In this document: one piece after another, positions 7,506 through 15,548 of the stretch
Position numbering within the stretch: the first letter of the stretch is position 1
Layout of the letters: every line of letters begins with the position of its first letter
Source of the DNA: Methanococcoides seepicolus
GTDB lineage: Archaea; Halobacteriota; Methanosarcinia; Methanosarcinales; Methanosarcinaceae
Reading direction: 5' to 3'
Assembly: GCF_023684405.1 (NCBI RefSeq)
Contig: NZ_JAGSOI010000012.1
Span: forward strand, 1 to 47,774
Length of the DNA: 47,774 bases
Program-made: the position numbers and the translations under genes
Notes under the pieces: model-generated
What the model was told of the DNA's origin: nothing
The model's database searches: none
What the model saw: only the letters and a program-made list of their open reading frames with translations

Positions 7506-9599
7506 TTAAACACCTCCGAGGGGACACTCCTCGGTAATACAATCTCCAGAGAATTCTGAATCCGCCACAATTCCCTCCTCCTTATCTTTTCTTAAACCAG
7601 CTATCACTAAAACCTGCTTGGTCTTGCTCCCGTAGCGGTAGACAGTGATTCCCTTGCACTTCAGCTTATAAGCCATCACATAGATTTTTCTGACGTCTTC
7701 TAGGGTAGCGTTGGCTGGCAGATTAACTGTTTTGGCAACAGCATTGTCCACATACTTCTGGAAAGCCGCCTGCATCCTGACATGCCATTCCGGGGCAATG
7801 TCCAAAGATGTGACAAATACACGCTTAATATCCTCGGGTATCTTCGGGATGTTCTTAATAGACCCTGTCTTGGATATCTCTATCAGGAGGTCAGTGCTGT
7901 AGAATCCCCTCTCCTTTGCGATTTTCTCGAACACCGGGTTTACTTCCAGCAACTGCGTCCCCATGACATTTCTTACAAAGGATAGGGCAAAGATGGGTTC
8001 TATACCGGAACTTGTATTGGCAATTATGCTTATGGTCCCAGTGGGAGCTACGGTATTTACAGTAGCATTTCTCATGGCCTTGTAATCATTCGCCCACATG
8101 CTACTCTTGAAGTTCGGAAATGATCCCCTCTTCTCACCAAGTTCCACTGATTTCTTCACCGATTCGTCCCTGATGAACTTCATTAATTTTTCGGCGGTCT
8201 TTATGGCTTCCTCCGAATCGTAGGGTATTGCAAGTATGGTGCACATCTCAGCAAACCCCATCACACACAGGCCAATCTTACGGTTATTTTTTGTGATCCT
8301 GTCAATCTCTTTCAAGGGATACCTATTGGCATCAATCACGTTGTCCAGGAAATGCACACACAACCTCGTGGTCTTCCTTAGCTTCTCCCAGTCAATCTCA
8401 CCGTCCCTTACCATCTTGGACAGATTGATAGACCCGAGGTTGCAGGATTCGTATGGAAGGAGGGGTATCTCACCGCATGGATTGGTGCTTTCAATGATAC
8501 CAACATGAGAGATGGGATGTTTTCGATTAATCTCATCCAAAAAGACCATCCCCGGATCTCCAGTCCGCCAGGACATGATTACTATCAAGTCAAAAACATC
8601 CCTAGCCTTCAGCTTTCCTGTGGATTTTCCCGTCCTAGGGTTTATGAGGTTATATTCCCTGTCCTCTTCAACCGCTTTCATGAATTCGTCTGTAACACCC
8701 ACGGAGATATTGAAGTTGTCCAAGAAACCCTCATTTCCCTTAGAGATTATGAATTCGATTATGTCAGGATGATCAACCCTCAGGATGCCCATGTTGGCAC
8801 CCCTCCTCTTCCCACCCTGCTTTATCACTTCAGTAGCCTGGTCAAAGATTCTCATAAAGGACACCGGCCCCGAGGTCACGCCCTTGGTAGACATTACTAT
8901 GTCCCCCCGAGGCCTTAATTTCGAAAAAGAAAAGCCAGTTCCACCCCCTGATTGGTGTATCAGGCTCATGTTAGTCAAAGCCCCAAAGATGCTCTTCAAG
9001 GAATCCTCCACAGGTAACACGAAACACGAACTCAGCTGCCCTAGGTCCGTACCAGCGTTCATCAGTGTTGGAGTATTGGGCAGGAACTCCAGACCTGCCA
9101 TCATCCTGTAGAACTCCTCTTCTGTCTTTTTCACATCCCCTCCGTATCTTTTATCAACTGAGGCTACAGCCTTGGCCACCCTCTTGACCATCCCGGCAGG
9201 GGTCTCTATGATGTTGCCTTTCTCGTCCTTCAGCAGAGATTTTCTCTCCAGTACCCTAATAGCATCGATACTAAGCTTGAGCTCATCTTTTTCCACTCCC
9301 AAAAGCTTCTTTGCTTCCCTCACATCTGTCCTTTTCTGGCGATACAGAATATAGGCTTTGGCCACCTTGGCGCATCCATTCCTGATTATAATCTCTTCAA
9401 CTATATCCTGTACATCTTCTACACCAGGAATCCTGTCTTTGAACTTATCTTCAAGAGCCTCCACCACTTGGCAGGATATTTTACTGGTCAGGTCGCCGTT
9501 CTTTTCCCTTACCGCCAAAATGGCCTTCTGTATTGCTAAAGTAATCTTTGCAGAGTCAAATGCTACGATTCTACCGTCCCTTTTTCTTATCTTTTCCAT
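7506..9599 (-). CDS. nrdJ: Adenosylcobalamin-dependent (class II) ribonucleotide reductase
   Basis: This enzyme reduces ribonucleotides to deoxyribonucleotides with a B12-generated thiyl radical, so it works with or without oxygen. ATG 9599 is preceded by GGGGTG. An N-terminal ATP-cone (KIRKRDGRIVAFD, residues of about 1-90) gives allosteric control. The catalytic core shows NTPTLMNAG, the redox cysteine in LSSCFVLPV, GGGTGFSFSKLRP, the NPCGE active-site motif followed by CNLGSINLS, and the APTGTISIIANTSSGIEP substrate loop. The tail ends with CITEEC, a likely pair for reduction by thioredoxin or glutaredoxin. The length of about 698 residues fits archaeal NrdJ. By eye the operon is richer in G+C and in AGG/CTC codons than its flanks, which suggests transfer from another archaeal lineage. 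Confidence 0.95.
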   Translation of the reverse strand: MEKIRKRDGRIVAFDSAKITLAIQKAILAVREKNGDLTSKISCQVVEALEDKFKDRIPGVEDVQDIVEEIIIRNGCAKVAKAYILYRQKRTDVREAKKLLGVEKDELKLSIDAIRVLERKSLLKDEKGNIIETPAGMVKRVAKAVASVDKRYGGDVKKTEEEFYRMMAGLEFLPNTPTLMNAGTDLGQLSSCFVLPVEDSLKSIFGALTNMSLIHQSGGGTGFSFSKLRPRGDIVMSTKGVTSGPVSFMRIFDQATEVIKQGGKRRGANMGILRVDHPDIIEFIISKGNEGFLDNFNISVGVTDEFMKAVEEDREYNLINPRTGKSTGKLKARDVFDLIVIMSWRTGDPGMVFLDEINRKHPISHVGIIESTNPCGEIPLLPYESCNLGSINLSKMVRDGEIDWEKLRKTTRLCVHFLDNVIDANRYPLKEIDRITKNNRKIGLCVMGFAEMCTILAIPYDSEEAIKTAEKLMKFIRDESVKKSVELGEKRGSFPNFKSSMWANDYKAMRNATVNTVAPTGTISIIANTSSGIEPIFALSFVRNVMGTQLLEVNPVFEKIAKERGFYSTDLLIEISKTGSIKNIPKIPEDIKRVFVTSLDIAPEWHVRMQAAFQKYVDNAVAKTVNLPANATLEDVRKIYVMAYKLKCKGITVYRYGSKTKQVLVIAGLRKDKEEGIVADSEFSGDCITEECPLGGV

Positions 9600-9776
9600 C
9601 TCGCACCCCAATTAGAGTTGATAAATGTTCCAATTAAATGTTTCCCCATTATATTGTTAGGAGACTTCAGCTCTGTAGAATTCCTCTATAAATGACAGCA
9701 AAAATTCAATACAATGGTAGGTGGCAATCAAAAACTATAACAAAAAATACCTGAATAATATATTGGGGGTAAATAA

Positions 9777-9812
9777 GTGAAAATATGTGTAACAGCTACG
9801 TCTGGAAATTAA
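9777..9812 (+). pseudogene. Truncated start of a NifX/NifB-type cofactor-binding protein gene
   Basis: A GTG preceded by a strong GGGGG ribosome binding site opens the frame MKICVTATSGN and then stops. This is the typical beginning of the dinitrogenase iron-molybdenum cofactor (MTH1175-like) family, in which a Leu-Asp-Ala segment follows. Everything downstream is lost, and a CRISPR-repeat-like sequence begins 10 bases later. I infer a deletion or insertion that removed the gene body. The identification rests on only 11 residues. Confidence 0.4.
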
Positions 9813-9822
9813 TTCTTTTATC

Positions 9823-9850
9823 GAGTTCCCCATACATGTGGGGATAAAAC
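9823..9850 (+). repeat. Solitary type I-E-like CRISPR repeat
   Basis: The 28-base sequence has the form GAGTTCCCC, ATACATG, TGGGGATAAAAC. It matches the architecture of type I-E repeats: a CCCC/GGGG stem, a small loop and a GATAAAC-like end. No second copy lies 30-35 bases away on either side, so there is no array. It is either an orphan repeat left after array loss or a chance hairpin. Confidence 0.4.
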
Positions 9851-9959
9851 GGCACGAACCAATGGATTCCAAGGCAAACGCAGAATTACTCATGCATCAA
9901 TTCCCAATTGTAACAATTGTACCAAATGAAGTGAAGACATTTTCTGCCAAAATTTATCA

Positions 9960-10680
9960 TTCCGATTAATCGACTCCTTGCCTTGATTCCATAGATTATA
10001 GATTTGAGATCTATCATATTGAGTTGATATTTTTAACTACTATTCGACCACTCGCTCCCCATGGGAGACGGCCTTTCCATTCAGCACAGGCAGGATTTAG
10101 ACCCTCTTAAAATTCTGCCCATAGGCAATCCGACATCTCAACAAATGAACTAGCTGTGATATTCTACCTCGAACTAATGGGCCGATAGCCCGCAGGATAC
10201 CAATCACTCAACATATTCCCAAAGACCCACCGATGACGTCAAGTAGGACACTTGAGCTACTCAGACCGACTAACCTTGCGATGAAGTATTTACTGGTTGT
10301 CCGTCCGCAGGTGAGATACCCTCCCTATCAAAATAATATACATCATCATCCCCTATTACACGTCCCAGCATGCTCAGCTCGAGGTCAAGATGTTTCACGC
10401 TCAAAACAGAATCAATGGATCAGAGCCAAGACATTCGGTGTCGTGTCGTTCGTCTTATTCATACCACACGGTCCAGTACATTACAAAGCTGCTTCTCATT
10501 GGAACTGCCACTAAACGCAGGTCTGCGTTGAGTGTGATAGTAACACCATTTCTCCCACGGACGCTGCAAGGTATTCAAGGCTGAGCAGTTGTGGAGTACA
10601 AATTGAAGTGTCAATAACAGCTGATAACTCGCATCAAAATACCAGGGGGGTGTATGTATTATTGTTGTTACCCCATTTAC
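9960..10680. other. Decayed, relatively GC-rich block; possible insertion-sequence remnant
   Basis: No intact gene fits here, yet the sequence is clearly richer in G+C than its flanks. Read on the minus strand, several short stretches look like broken coding sequence. One, near 10460-10620, reads HNCSALNTLQRPWEKWCYYH, which recalls the C-terminal end of TnpB/IS605-family proteins (H-x-D-x-N-A-x-N-x-L). Further stretches towards 10010 (FGNMLSDWYPAGY, EWKGRLPWGASGR) are interrupted by stops. It could also be an unrecognised structured RNA. I found no RNase P or SRP RNA signature. Confidence 0.4.
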
Positions 10681-10770
10681 CCTCGCTTTTCCAATTTTTG
10701 AAAATAACGTATTTACTGTTACAAAAAACACACATAGTTATAAACACAAGCATACGTATAAAAAAAATGG

Positions 10771-10855
10771 TGCGAGGGGTGTGATTCGAACACACGAATT
10801 CCTACGAAAATGGGTCCTAAGCCCATCGCCTTTGACCTGGCTGGGCAACCCTCGC
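10771..10855 (-). tRNA. tRNA-Leu (anticodon UAG)
   Basis: The 85-base gene folds fully: acceptor GCGAGGG pairs with CCCTCGC followed by discriminator A, the D-arm is GCCCAGCCAGGTCAAAGGC, the anticodon stem-loop is TGGGCTTAGGACCCA with anticodon TAG, a long variable arm typical of leucine follows, and the T-arm is GTGTGTTCGAATCACAC. No CCA is encoded and no intron is seen. Confidence 0.95.
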
Positions 10856-10949
10856 ATTGAGAGATGTAATTAAACGCGTTTCTGAATATTAACGTTGCGC
10901 TTTCTATGTTGCTAGTTCCTTTGAAATATTACGAAGCCCTTTGAATAAA

Positions 10950-10991
10950 GTCCTAAGCCCTGCGCCTTTGGCCAGGCTGGGCAACCCCCGC
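10950..10991 (-). pseudogene. 5' half of a second tRNA-Leu
   Basis: The minus strand reads GCGGGGGTTGCCCAGCC, then TGGCCAAAGGCGCAGGGC and TTAGGAC: acceptor 5' strand, D-arm and anticodon arm of a leucine tRNA with the same TAG anticodon. After that the sequence becomes unrelated, and the variable arm, T-arm and acceptor 3' strand are missing. It lies 94 bases upstream of the intact tRNA-Leu and differs from it at several positions, so it is a broken second gene and not a fresh duplication. Confidence 0.8.
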
Positions 10992-11092
10992 AAAAAAGAA
11001 CAATCTCTAAACTCATTTTTCATATTTAATCTTATGCAATGATGCGACAAGGCATATCTCTGCATGACCTTATCGCAGCCTTACAAAATTTA

Positions 11093-12445
11093 TTAATTGA
11101 CTTCGTTCGGAGGATGTTTGAGAATTTTTATTTCTTTCAGGAACATGACCGCCACAACTGCGAACATCAGATATATACCCACAGGGGCTGCCATCCAGAC
11201 ACCTGTAAGACCGTAGTATCTCGGCAGGATGAACAGTAAGGGAAGAATGAAGATGAAGATCTTGCCGAAATGGATGAACAATGAAGGTTTTATCTTGTTC
11301 ACTGACTGGTAATAGACAGCCACGGATATGATGACACCCTCAACAAGGATACCGAAAATGAATATCCTCATGCCTTCGACGGCTGTTGCTAGCAATTCGG
11401 GATCATTGCGATTGAAAAGCTGGATGATCGTTTCCGGGAACAGGTATAGTAGAGTGAATCCTGAAAGCCCTACAAAAAAACATGATAGTATGGCCATTTT
11501 GGTAGCACTGTAAACCCTGTCGTAAAGTTTTGCGCCGTGGTTGAATCCTATTATCGGCTGTACACCTCCGGAGATGCCTTCGAATATCATGTAGAAGATG
11601 GCGAACGAATACTCGATGACACCATAAGAAGATACAGCAATTTCAGAACCGTATTTCAGGAGCATATAATTATAGCTCAGCACAAGCACTCCAAGGGATG
11701 CCTGCATGACGAATGCCGGAAAACCAGTCTTTAATATGCCTGCAATGATCTCAAGGTCAGGGCTTATGTCGGAAAGGTAAAGTCTCAACTGCGCATGCCT
11801 GCTGAAGAAATAGGATACGAATGCGACCATGGAAACTGCAAACGCGATAATAGTAGCAATGGCAGCACCCTGCATACCCATACCCCAGCGCATGACGAAA
11901 AGATAATCAAGCACGATGTTCGTCACAGCGCCCACAAACATCATCTTCATAGCAAAGTTAGGGCGACCGTCATTACGCACAAGAGGATCAAGCCCTATAC
12001 CTGCAATGAAACAGATAGAACCTATGAACATTATTTGAAGATAGTCGTTCGCCATAACGAAAACAGTACCGGTAGCACCTACCATCCTGAGCAACGGTTC
12101 AGTGAAGAACAGCCCCAGTATAGCAAAGAATGTACCCACCACAAACATCAAAGGCAGCATATCAGAAGCGATCCGATGGGCACGCTTACGATTACCATTC
12201 CCAAGCTCTATGGCCACAAGGGAAGCACCGCCCGTTCCTATCAGCATGGCAATTGCAATCATACCAATGAGCAAAGGATATACAAGTGTCACCGATGCGA
12301 GACCAAGAGTACCTACGCCATTACCGATGAAATAGCCATCAATGGTAATCTGCACACCACCGATAATGAATCCCACGACCGCAGGAAGTGCAAATTTTCT
12401 GAACAATTTCCCTATACTTTCAACTGCTAATTCGTCTCCGCTCAT
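11093..12445 (-). CDS. MATE-family multidrug efflux transporter
   Basis: The 450-residue protein has about twelve membrane helices in two similar halves (starting near residues 15 and 240), as in MATE Na+/H+-coupled exporters. The N-terminal half has the typical early segment FALPAVVGFIIGG, followed by DGYFIGNGVG and LIGTGGASLVAIELG. It resembles the MepA/DinF side of the family. The substrate is probably a cationic drug or toxic metabolite. The ATG overlaps the end of the upstream marR gene by four bases (ATGA), so the two are co-translated and the regulator probably controls the pump. Confidence 0.9.
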   Translation of the reverse strand: MSGDELAVESIGKLFRKFALPAVVGFIIGGVQITIDGYFIGNGVGTLGLASVTLVYPLLIGMIAIAMLIGTGGASLVAIELGNGNRKRAHRIASDMLPLMFVVGTFFAILGLFFTEPLLRMVGATGTVFVMANDYLQIMFIGSICFIAGIGLDPLVRNDGRPNFAMKMMFVGAVTNIVLDYLFVMRWGMGMQGAAIATIIAFAVSMVAFVSYFFSRHAQLRLYLSDISPDLEIIAGILKTGFPAFVMQASLGVLVLSYNYMLLKYGSEIAVSSYGVIEYSFAIFYMIFEGISGGVQPIIGFNHGAKLYDRVYSATKMAILSCFFVGLSGFTLLYLFPETIIQLFNRNDPELLATAVEGMRIFIFGILVEGVIISVAVYYQSVNKIKPSLFIHFGKIFIFILPLLFILPRYYGLTGVWMAAPVGIYLMFAVVAVMFLKEIKILKHPPNEVN

Positions 12446-12873
12446 TTCCCACCATCCCCTTCAAGATTAGAAGTTATCTTTTCCCACAAGCCTGAAAATA
12501 CCTCGAACTCATTGTCATCAAGAATAGCACGGACCTTGTTAAAGAACAGAACATCGCCCGAACTGGCCACACTGACAACTTCCGTCCCTTTAGGGGAAAG
12601 TTCTATCCGACACACTCGCCGATCATCTTTAGAGCGAATAACTTTGACAAGGCTCTTTCCAACAAGCTTATTCACCATATTGCTTGCAGAAGGCTTTTTC
12701 ACATCCATTGCAGATGCAAGTTCGGATAGCGTAGGTTTATCAAGGGACATAATTTCACGAAGATACAGAATCGAACTAAAGCTCACATCTTCACACATTG
12801 TAGAACTATCATTGTTTTTCAACATACTCTTATAGAATTTGTCTACTTTTTCAAATGATAATGGTTTTTTCAT
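12442..12873 (-). CDS. MarR-family transcriptional regulator
   Basis: The 143-residue protein has the MarR winged helix: LTELAS-like helix (LSELASAMDVKKPSASNMVNKL, recognition helix), followed by the wing SKDDRRVCRIELSPKG and a C-terminal dimerisation helix. It lies in one operon with the MATE pump. A palindrome that could be its operator lies six bases upstream of its start codon, so autorepression relieved by a pump substrate is likely. The helix-wing order and length are normal for the family. Confidence 0.9.
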   Translation of the reverse strand: MKKPLSFEKVDKFYKSMLKNNDSSTMCEDVSFSSILYLREIMSLDKPTLSELASAMDVKKPSASNMVNKLVGKSLVKVIRSKDDRRVCRIELSPKGTEVVSVASSGDVLFFNKVRAILDDNEFEVFSGLWEKITSNLEGDGGK

Positions 12874-12878
12874 GATCG

Positions 12879-12895
12879 TTAGTTAGACTAACTAA
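12879..12895 (-). promoter_or_regulatory. Palindromic operator and TATA box of the marR-MATE operon
   Basis: TTAGTTAG-A-CTAACTAA is a perfect palindrome with a single central base. On the minus strand the TATA-like TTTAAATA (12896-12903) lies directly upstream, and the ATG lies six bases downstream. Bound repressor would block the transcription start region. The promoter geometry suggests a leaderless or nearly leaderless transcript. Confidence 0.8.
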
Positions 12896-13010
12896 TATTT
12901 AAACATGGTGAAGTGTTAATCAATAACTTAAGACGCCGAACATTAGAAAGTCACAAAAAACCAGCTAGTGGATAGACAATATTTAAAGAATAATTAACAA
13001 AAGAATAGGA

Positions 13011-13058
13011 TGCGCCAACCGGGATTTGAACCCGGGTTTAGGGCTTGGAAGGCCCCAG
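13011..13058 (-). other. tRNA-Gly(UCC) 3'-half fragment, integration attachment site
   Basis: The minus strand carries the anticodon arm (GGGGC-CTTCCAA-GCCCT, anticodon TCC), a short variable loop, a perfect T-arm (CCGGG-TTCAAAT-CCCGG), the acceptor 3' strand TTGGCGC and discriminator A. The D-arm and the acceptor 5' strand are absent; the integrase gene begins instead. This is the usual footprint of integration into a tRNA gene: a duplicated 3' half at the end of the element far from the intact tRNA. Orientation puts the element to the right. Confidence 0.85.
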
Positions 13059-13098
13059 TCAACGCCATTTCGCAGCGCAGCGTATCGATTCCAACTCC

Positions 13099-13911
13099 AT
13101 GAAAAGTTGTGCAATATTTTACAATGATAATCGTGAGGATTTCACATCATGGATCCTTGCACGCATGTCTAAGGATACCGCCTTGAAGTATATCAGATAT
13201 ACAGATCGATATCTTACAGATCTACCACTTCAGGATCAATGCGACATCGTTCAACTTTCATCCACTGTCCAGACAGGATGGAACTGGTATGCTAAAGCAT
13301 TACGGAATTATATCCATTTTCTTGAGGATCGTAATATCCTCACGTCTGATCAGGCTATAGAATGGAAAAAACCGTTGTCCATGAAAAGCACCAACCCTGA
13401 CACATGGGTTCCAGATGTTGAAGATATACAGAATGTCCTCAAAGCTGCTCAAAATCCAACATATGTACACTTTATGCAGCTTTTGCTATACAGTGGTATA
13501 AGGACAACCGAAGCGATCCATATCGTCCATAATTTTGATGTTAAGCGTTTACATTTCAGCGGGGATGTTGCGTACTATGACATTGACTGGAACCGCGGGA
13601 ACAAACACGCAATAAAAGCATTTATGCCGTCTGACTTTGCAAGGACATTGCAGCGCACACCCGACATCAGTATCAATGCGGTTCAGAAATACTTCAGGGT
13701 CCGTGGGATCGGGCTGAAATATTGCAGGAATCTGTTCATAGATCAATGCGTCAAGGTAGGTATATCAGAATCCCTTATCCAGTATATGATCGGACATACA
13801 AACGGATCCGTGCTTATGACCAACTACCTAGAAAAGCTCAATAATTCCACGGTCGCATATGCTAAAGTATCCACCAATCTACAGGATATAATCAATACCC
13901 GTAAACAATGA
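13099..13911 (+). CDS. SSV/pNOB8-type archaeal tyrosine integrase
   Basis: This recombinase inserts and excises the element at the tRNA site. The catalytic set is visible: Arg in SGIRTTEA (about residue 135), the KYCR box (archaeal form of HxxR), His in MIGHTNG (about 233) and the nucleophile Tyr in MTNYLEK (about 243). From ATG 13099 the protein has 270 residues; the same frame is open back to TTG 13045 inside the tRNA fragment. A different frame read from ATG 13010 through the tRNA gives the familiar MRQPGFEPGFRAWK start of SSV-type integrases but ends just at 13099, so the old N-terminus may be frameshifted. No clear ribosome binding site is seen at 13099. Confidence 0.85.
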   Translation: MKSCAIFYNDNREDFTSWILARMSKDTALKYIRYTDRYLTDLPLQDQCDIVQLSSTVQTGWNWYAKALRNYIHFLEDRNILTSDQAIEWKKPLSMKSTNPDTWVPDVEDIQNVLKAAQNPTYVHFMQLLLYSGIRTTEAIHIVHNFDVKRLHFSGDVAYYDIDWNRGNKHAIKAFMPSDFARTLQRTPDISINAVQKYFRVRGIGLKYCRNLFIDQCVKVGISESLIQYMIGHTNGSVLMTNYLEKLNNSTVAYAKVSTNLQDIINTRKQ

Positions 13912-14000
13912 TAACATCAACATTGCGTGCAAGCATATGAGAACAGACCTACACTGTGGATAGTATCAGTCCATTTCTGTCCATGTGTAGGGTTATATTT

Positions 14001-14040
14001 TCCCCAAGCCCTAATCCCTGGTTCAATTCCCGTTTGGCTA
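14001..14040 (+). repeat. Degenerate inverted copy of the tRNA-Gly 3' half
   Basis: The plus strand reads CCAAGCCCTAA, CCC, GGTTCAA, TCCCG and TTGGC with spacing equal to that in the minus-strand fragment at 13011-13051. By hand alignment 31 of 40 positions agree. The T-stem now has mismatches, so it is not a working tRNA. Together the two copies form an inverted pair around the integrase gene. Confidence 0.55.
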
Positions 14041-14064
14041 TTTCTGGGCGTTATTCAATACATA

Positions 14065-14148
14065 TGCGACACATTGGACGTATCAAAATCATTGCGACAC
14101 ACGTTACACGTAATTATCCATGCGACACATGGAAAAATCATTATCACG
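14065..14148 (+). repeat. Three iteron-like direct repeats, 28-bp period
   Basis: TGCGACACA occurs at 14065, 14093 and 14121, exactly 28 bases apart, with looser similarity between the units. Regular short repeats next to an integrase can be arm-type recombinase sites or replication iterons. No gene overlaps them. Confidence 0.65.
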
Positions 14149-14149
14149 G

Positions 14150-14967
14150 ACATTATGGTAAAATGTCTTACCTGAAATAATAGAAATAATATCCAACCCT
14201 AATGTATGGTTGAATCTATAGGTATACTTAACCCGTACATGTATGGAATTGCATTGATTCGTGGATCTACAATAGTTGTCGATATGCCAATATCTAACGT
14301 TGTTTCCATTTCATATGGGTTAAAATATCCTATAGATGCTTTTTTGTCTATAGCATGGTAGCACATAACTTTTGGCAAAGTCGTATTTATTACACATTCG
14401 TCTCAAATATAATATTGGTTCTGGCATACGAATGCTTAATATTATCCATGCGTTGCAAAGCTAACATCAATTTTCGCACTGTTACTAGCCTGAAATTTAA
14501 CAAAAGTAAACGTAAAAAAATCTATAGATATATCGAATTTAATTCTTGTTCGTTGACAGAATTAACCATGTACCTGCAATAGTGGGAAGAAATATAAAAA
14601 ATGTTGTATGCAGAAAGTTGCAGAGGAAAAACAAGAACCTCTTGAGCAAAGGTGTAGTTACTTTAGAAAGCCACTTGGTCCAAGGGAACTCAAACACGAA
14701 CGAACTCTTTTTGTAAATTAATAAATATCTCAATTATTTTTCATTTAATCGATTACGAACCATATATAGAATATGATGAGGAAATTACATAACATATATA
14801 GAAATTGTAAAGAAAAAAATAGTAGCTCTTTTTTGTTAGTCAACTTAAGTAAGCATAATTGTATATGTGTCAAGTTTGTTTAATAACATCATTCGAAACT
14901 TATTTATGAAGGTTAGAATCATTAGACAAACAATCAAATTTAAAAGGAAAGTGATATTATTAATGGA
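14150..14967. other. Non-coding region, no convincing gene
   Basis: AT-rich region between the integrase and the next gene. A 75-codon plus-strand frame near 14355 has no start signals and an untypical composition. An AT-rich promoter-like stretch (cttatttatga near 14900) precedes the gene at 14968. Confidence 0.4.
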
Positions 14968-15537
14968 ATGATAGGCTACCTTCTTGAGCATTATATAAAT
15001 CCAATAATTGTTCTTTTTATTGTATCTATAGCATTTTCTGCTGGTACTGATACTACTAATGGCGTATTATTCTCATATCTTGAGAAAGTGCCATCGATTT
15101 ATTATATGCTCATCATCGCTTTTGGAATATTATGGATTGTTGGCATCTTCATATATAAGCGTAGACAAACCCAAAAAAAAGGAATCGGATTGATACCAAC
15201 TGGACATCCTATCCATGGATGGAAAATTCTTGGAAATATTGAATATAAAGACGTTTTATGGACAATGCGCATTCCTAATAGAACTCCTTGGTCCATAGGA
15301 AAAGAGCCTTTAGATTTAGATGATATTGACATAAAAATACCCCCAATCTGCCCGAAATGTAATACTGAACTAAATCAAAAAGATAATGTGTTTGGTCTTT
15401 ATAATTGGAATTGTCCACATCCAAAATGTAGTTACAAGAAACGATGGAATTTTAGTAGCTGGTATTCTGAAAGAGAAACGGTTAAAAAGATTGCTAAAAC
15501 AGATATTCGATCAAACTCCAAAAAAAGAAGAATATAA
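14968..15537 (+). CDS. Membrane protein with C-terminal zinc ribbon, unknown function
   Basis: The 189-residue protein has two membrane helices near the N-terminus (residues of about 10-30 and 44-64), a short basic loop, a soluble region and a CPKC...CPHPKC set of cysteines (about residues 130-155) that should bind one zinc ion. The end is very basic. ATG 14968 follows AAGGAAAGTGA. The design (membrane anchor plus zinc ribbon) is common in archaeal plasmid and virus genes, but no family is recognised. It sits alone between the integrase region and converging plasmid-type genes. Confidence 0.7.
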   Translation: MIGYLLEHYINPIIVLFIVSIAFSAGTDTTNGVLFSYLEKVPSIYYMLIIAFGILWIVGIFIYKRRQTQKKGIGLIPTGHPIHGWKILGNIEYKDVLWTMRIPNRTPWSIGKEPLDLDDIDIKIPPICPKCNTELNQKDNVFGLYNWNCPHPKCSYKKRWNFSSWYSERETVKKIAKTDIRSNSKKRRI

Positions 15538-15548
15538 GATTATTAGAT

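Noticed and set aside
8505-8918. Plus-strand ORF of 137 codons
   Set aside because: Antisense to the well-supported nrdJ gene; a shadow of its codon use.
9823-9850. CRISPR array
   Set aside because: A single repeat only; no second repeat at spacer distance on either side and no cas genes beside it.
9960-10680. RNase P RNA or SRP RNA
   Set aside because: The conserved core motifs of both RNAs were looked for on both strands and not seen.
10233-10731. Overlapping ORFs of 60-93 codons on both strands
   Set aside because: None has a start signal or a coherent full-length pattern; the block looks decayed, so it is reported as a remnant region.
11795-12430. Plus-strand ORF of 211 codons
   Set aside because: It lies wholly antisense to the MATE transporter, is His/Thr/Lys-rich in a way typical of shadow frames and has no family signature.
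13011-13058. Complete tRNA-Gly gene
   Set aside because: The D-arm and the 5' acceptor strand are absent; the sequence above 13058 belongs to the integrase. It is only a 3' half.
14355-14582. Plus-strand ORF of 75 codons
   Set aside because: No ribosome binding site and no recognisable pattern, in an AT-rich non-coding stretch.
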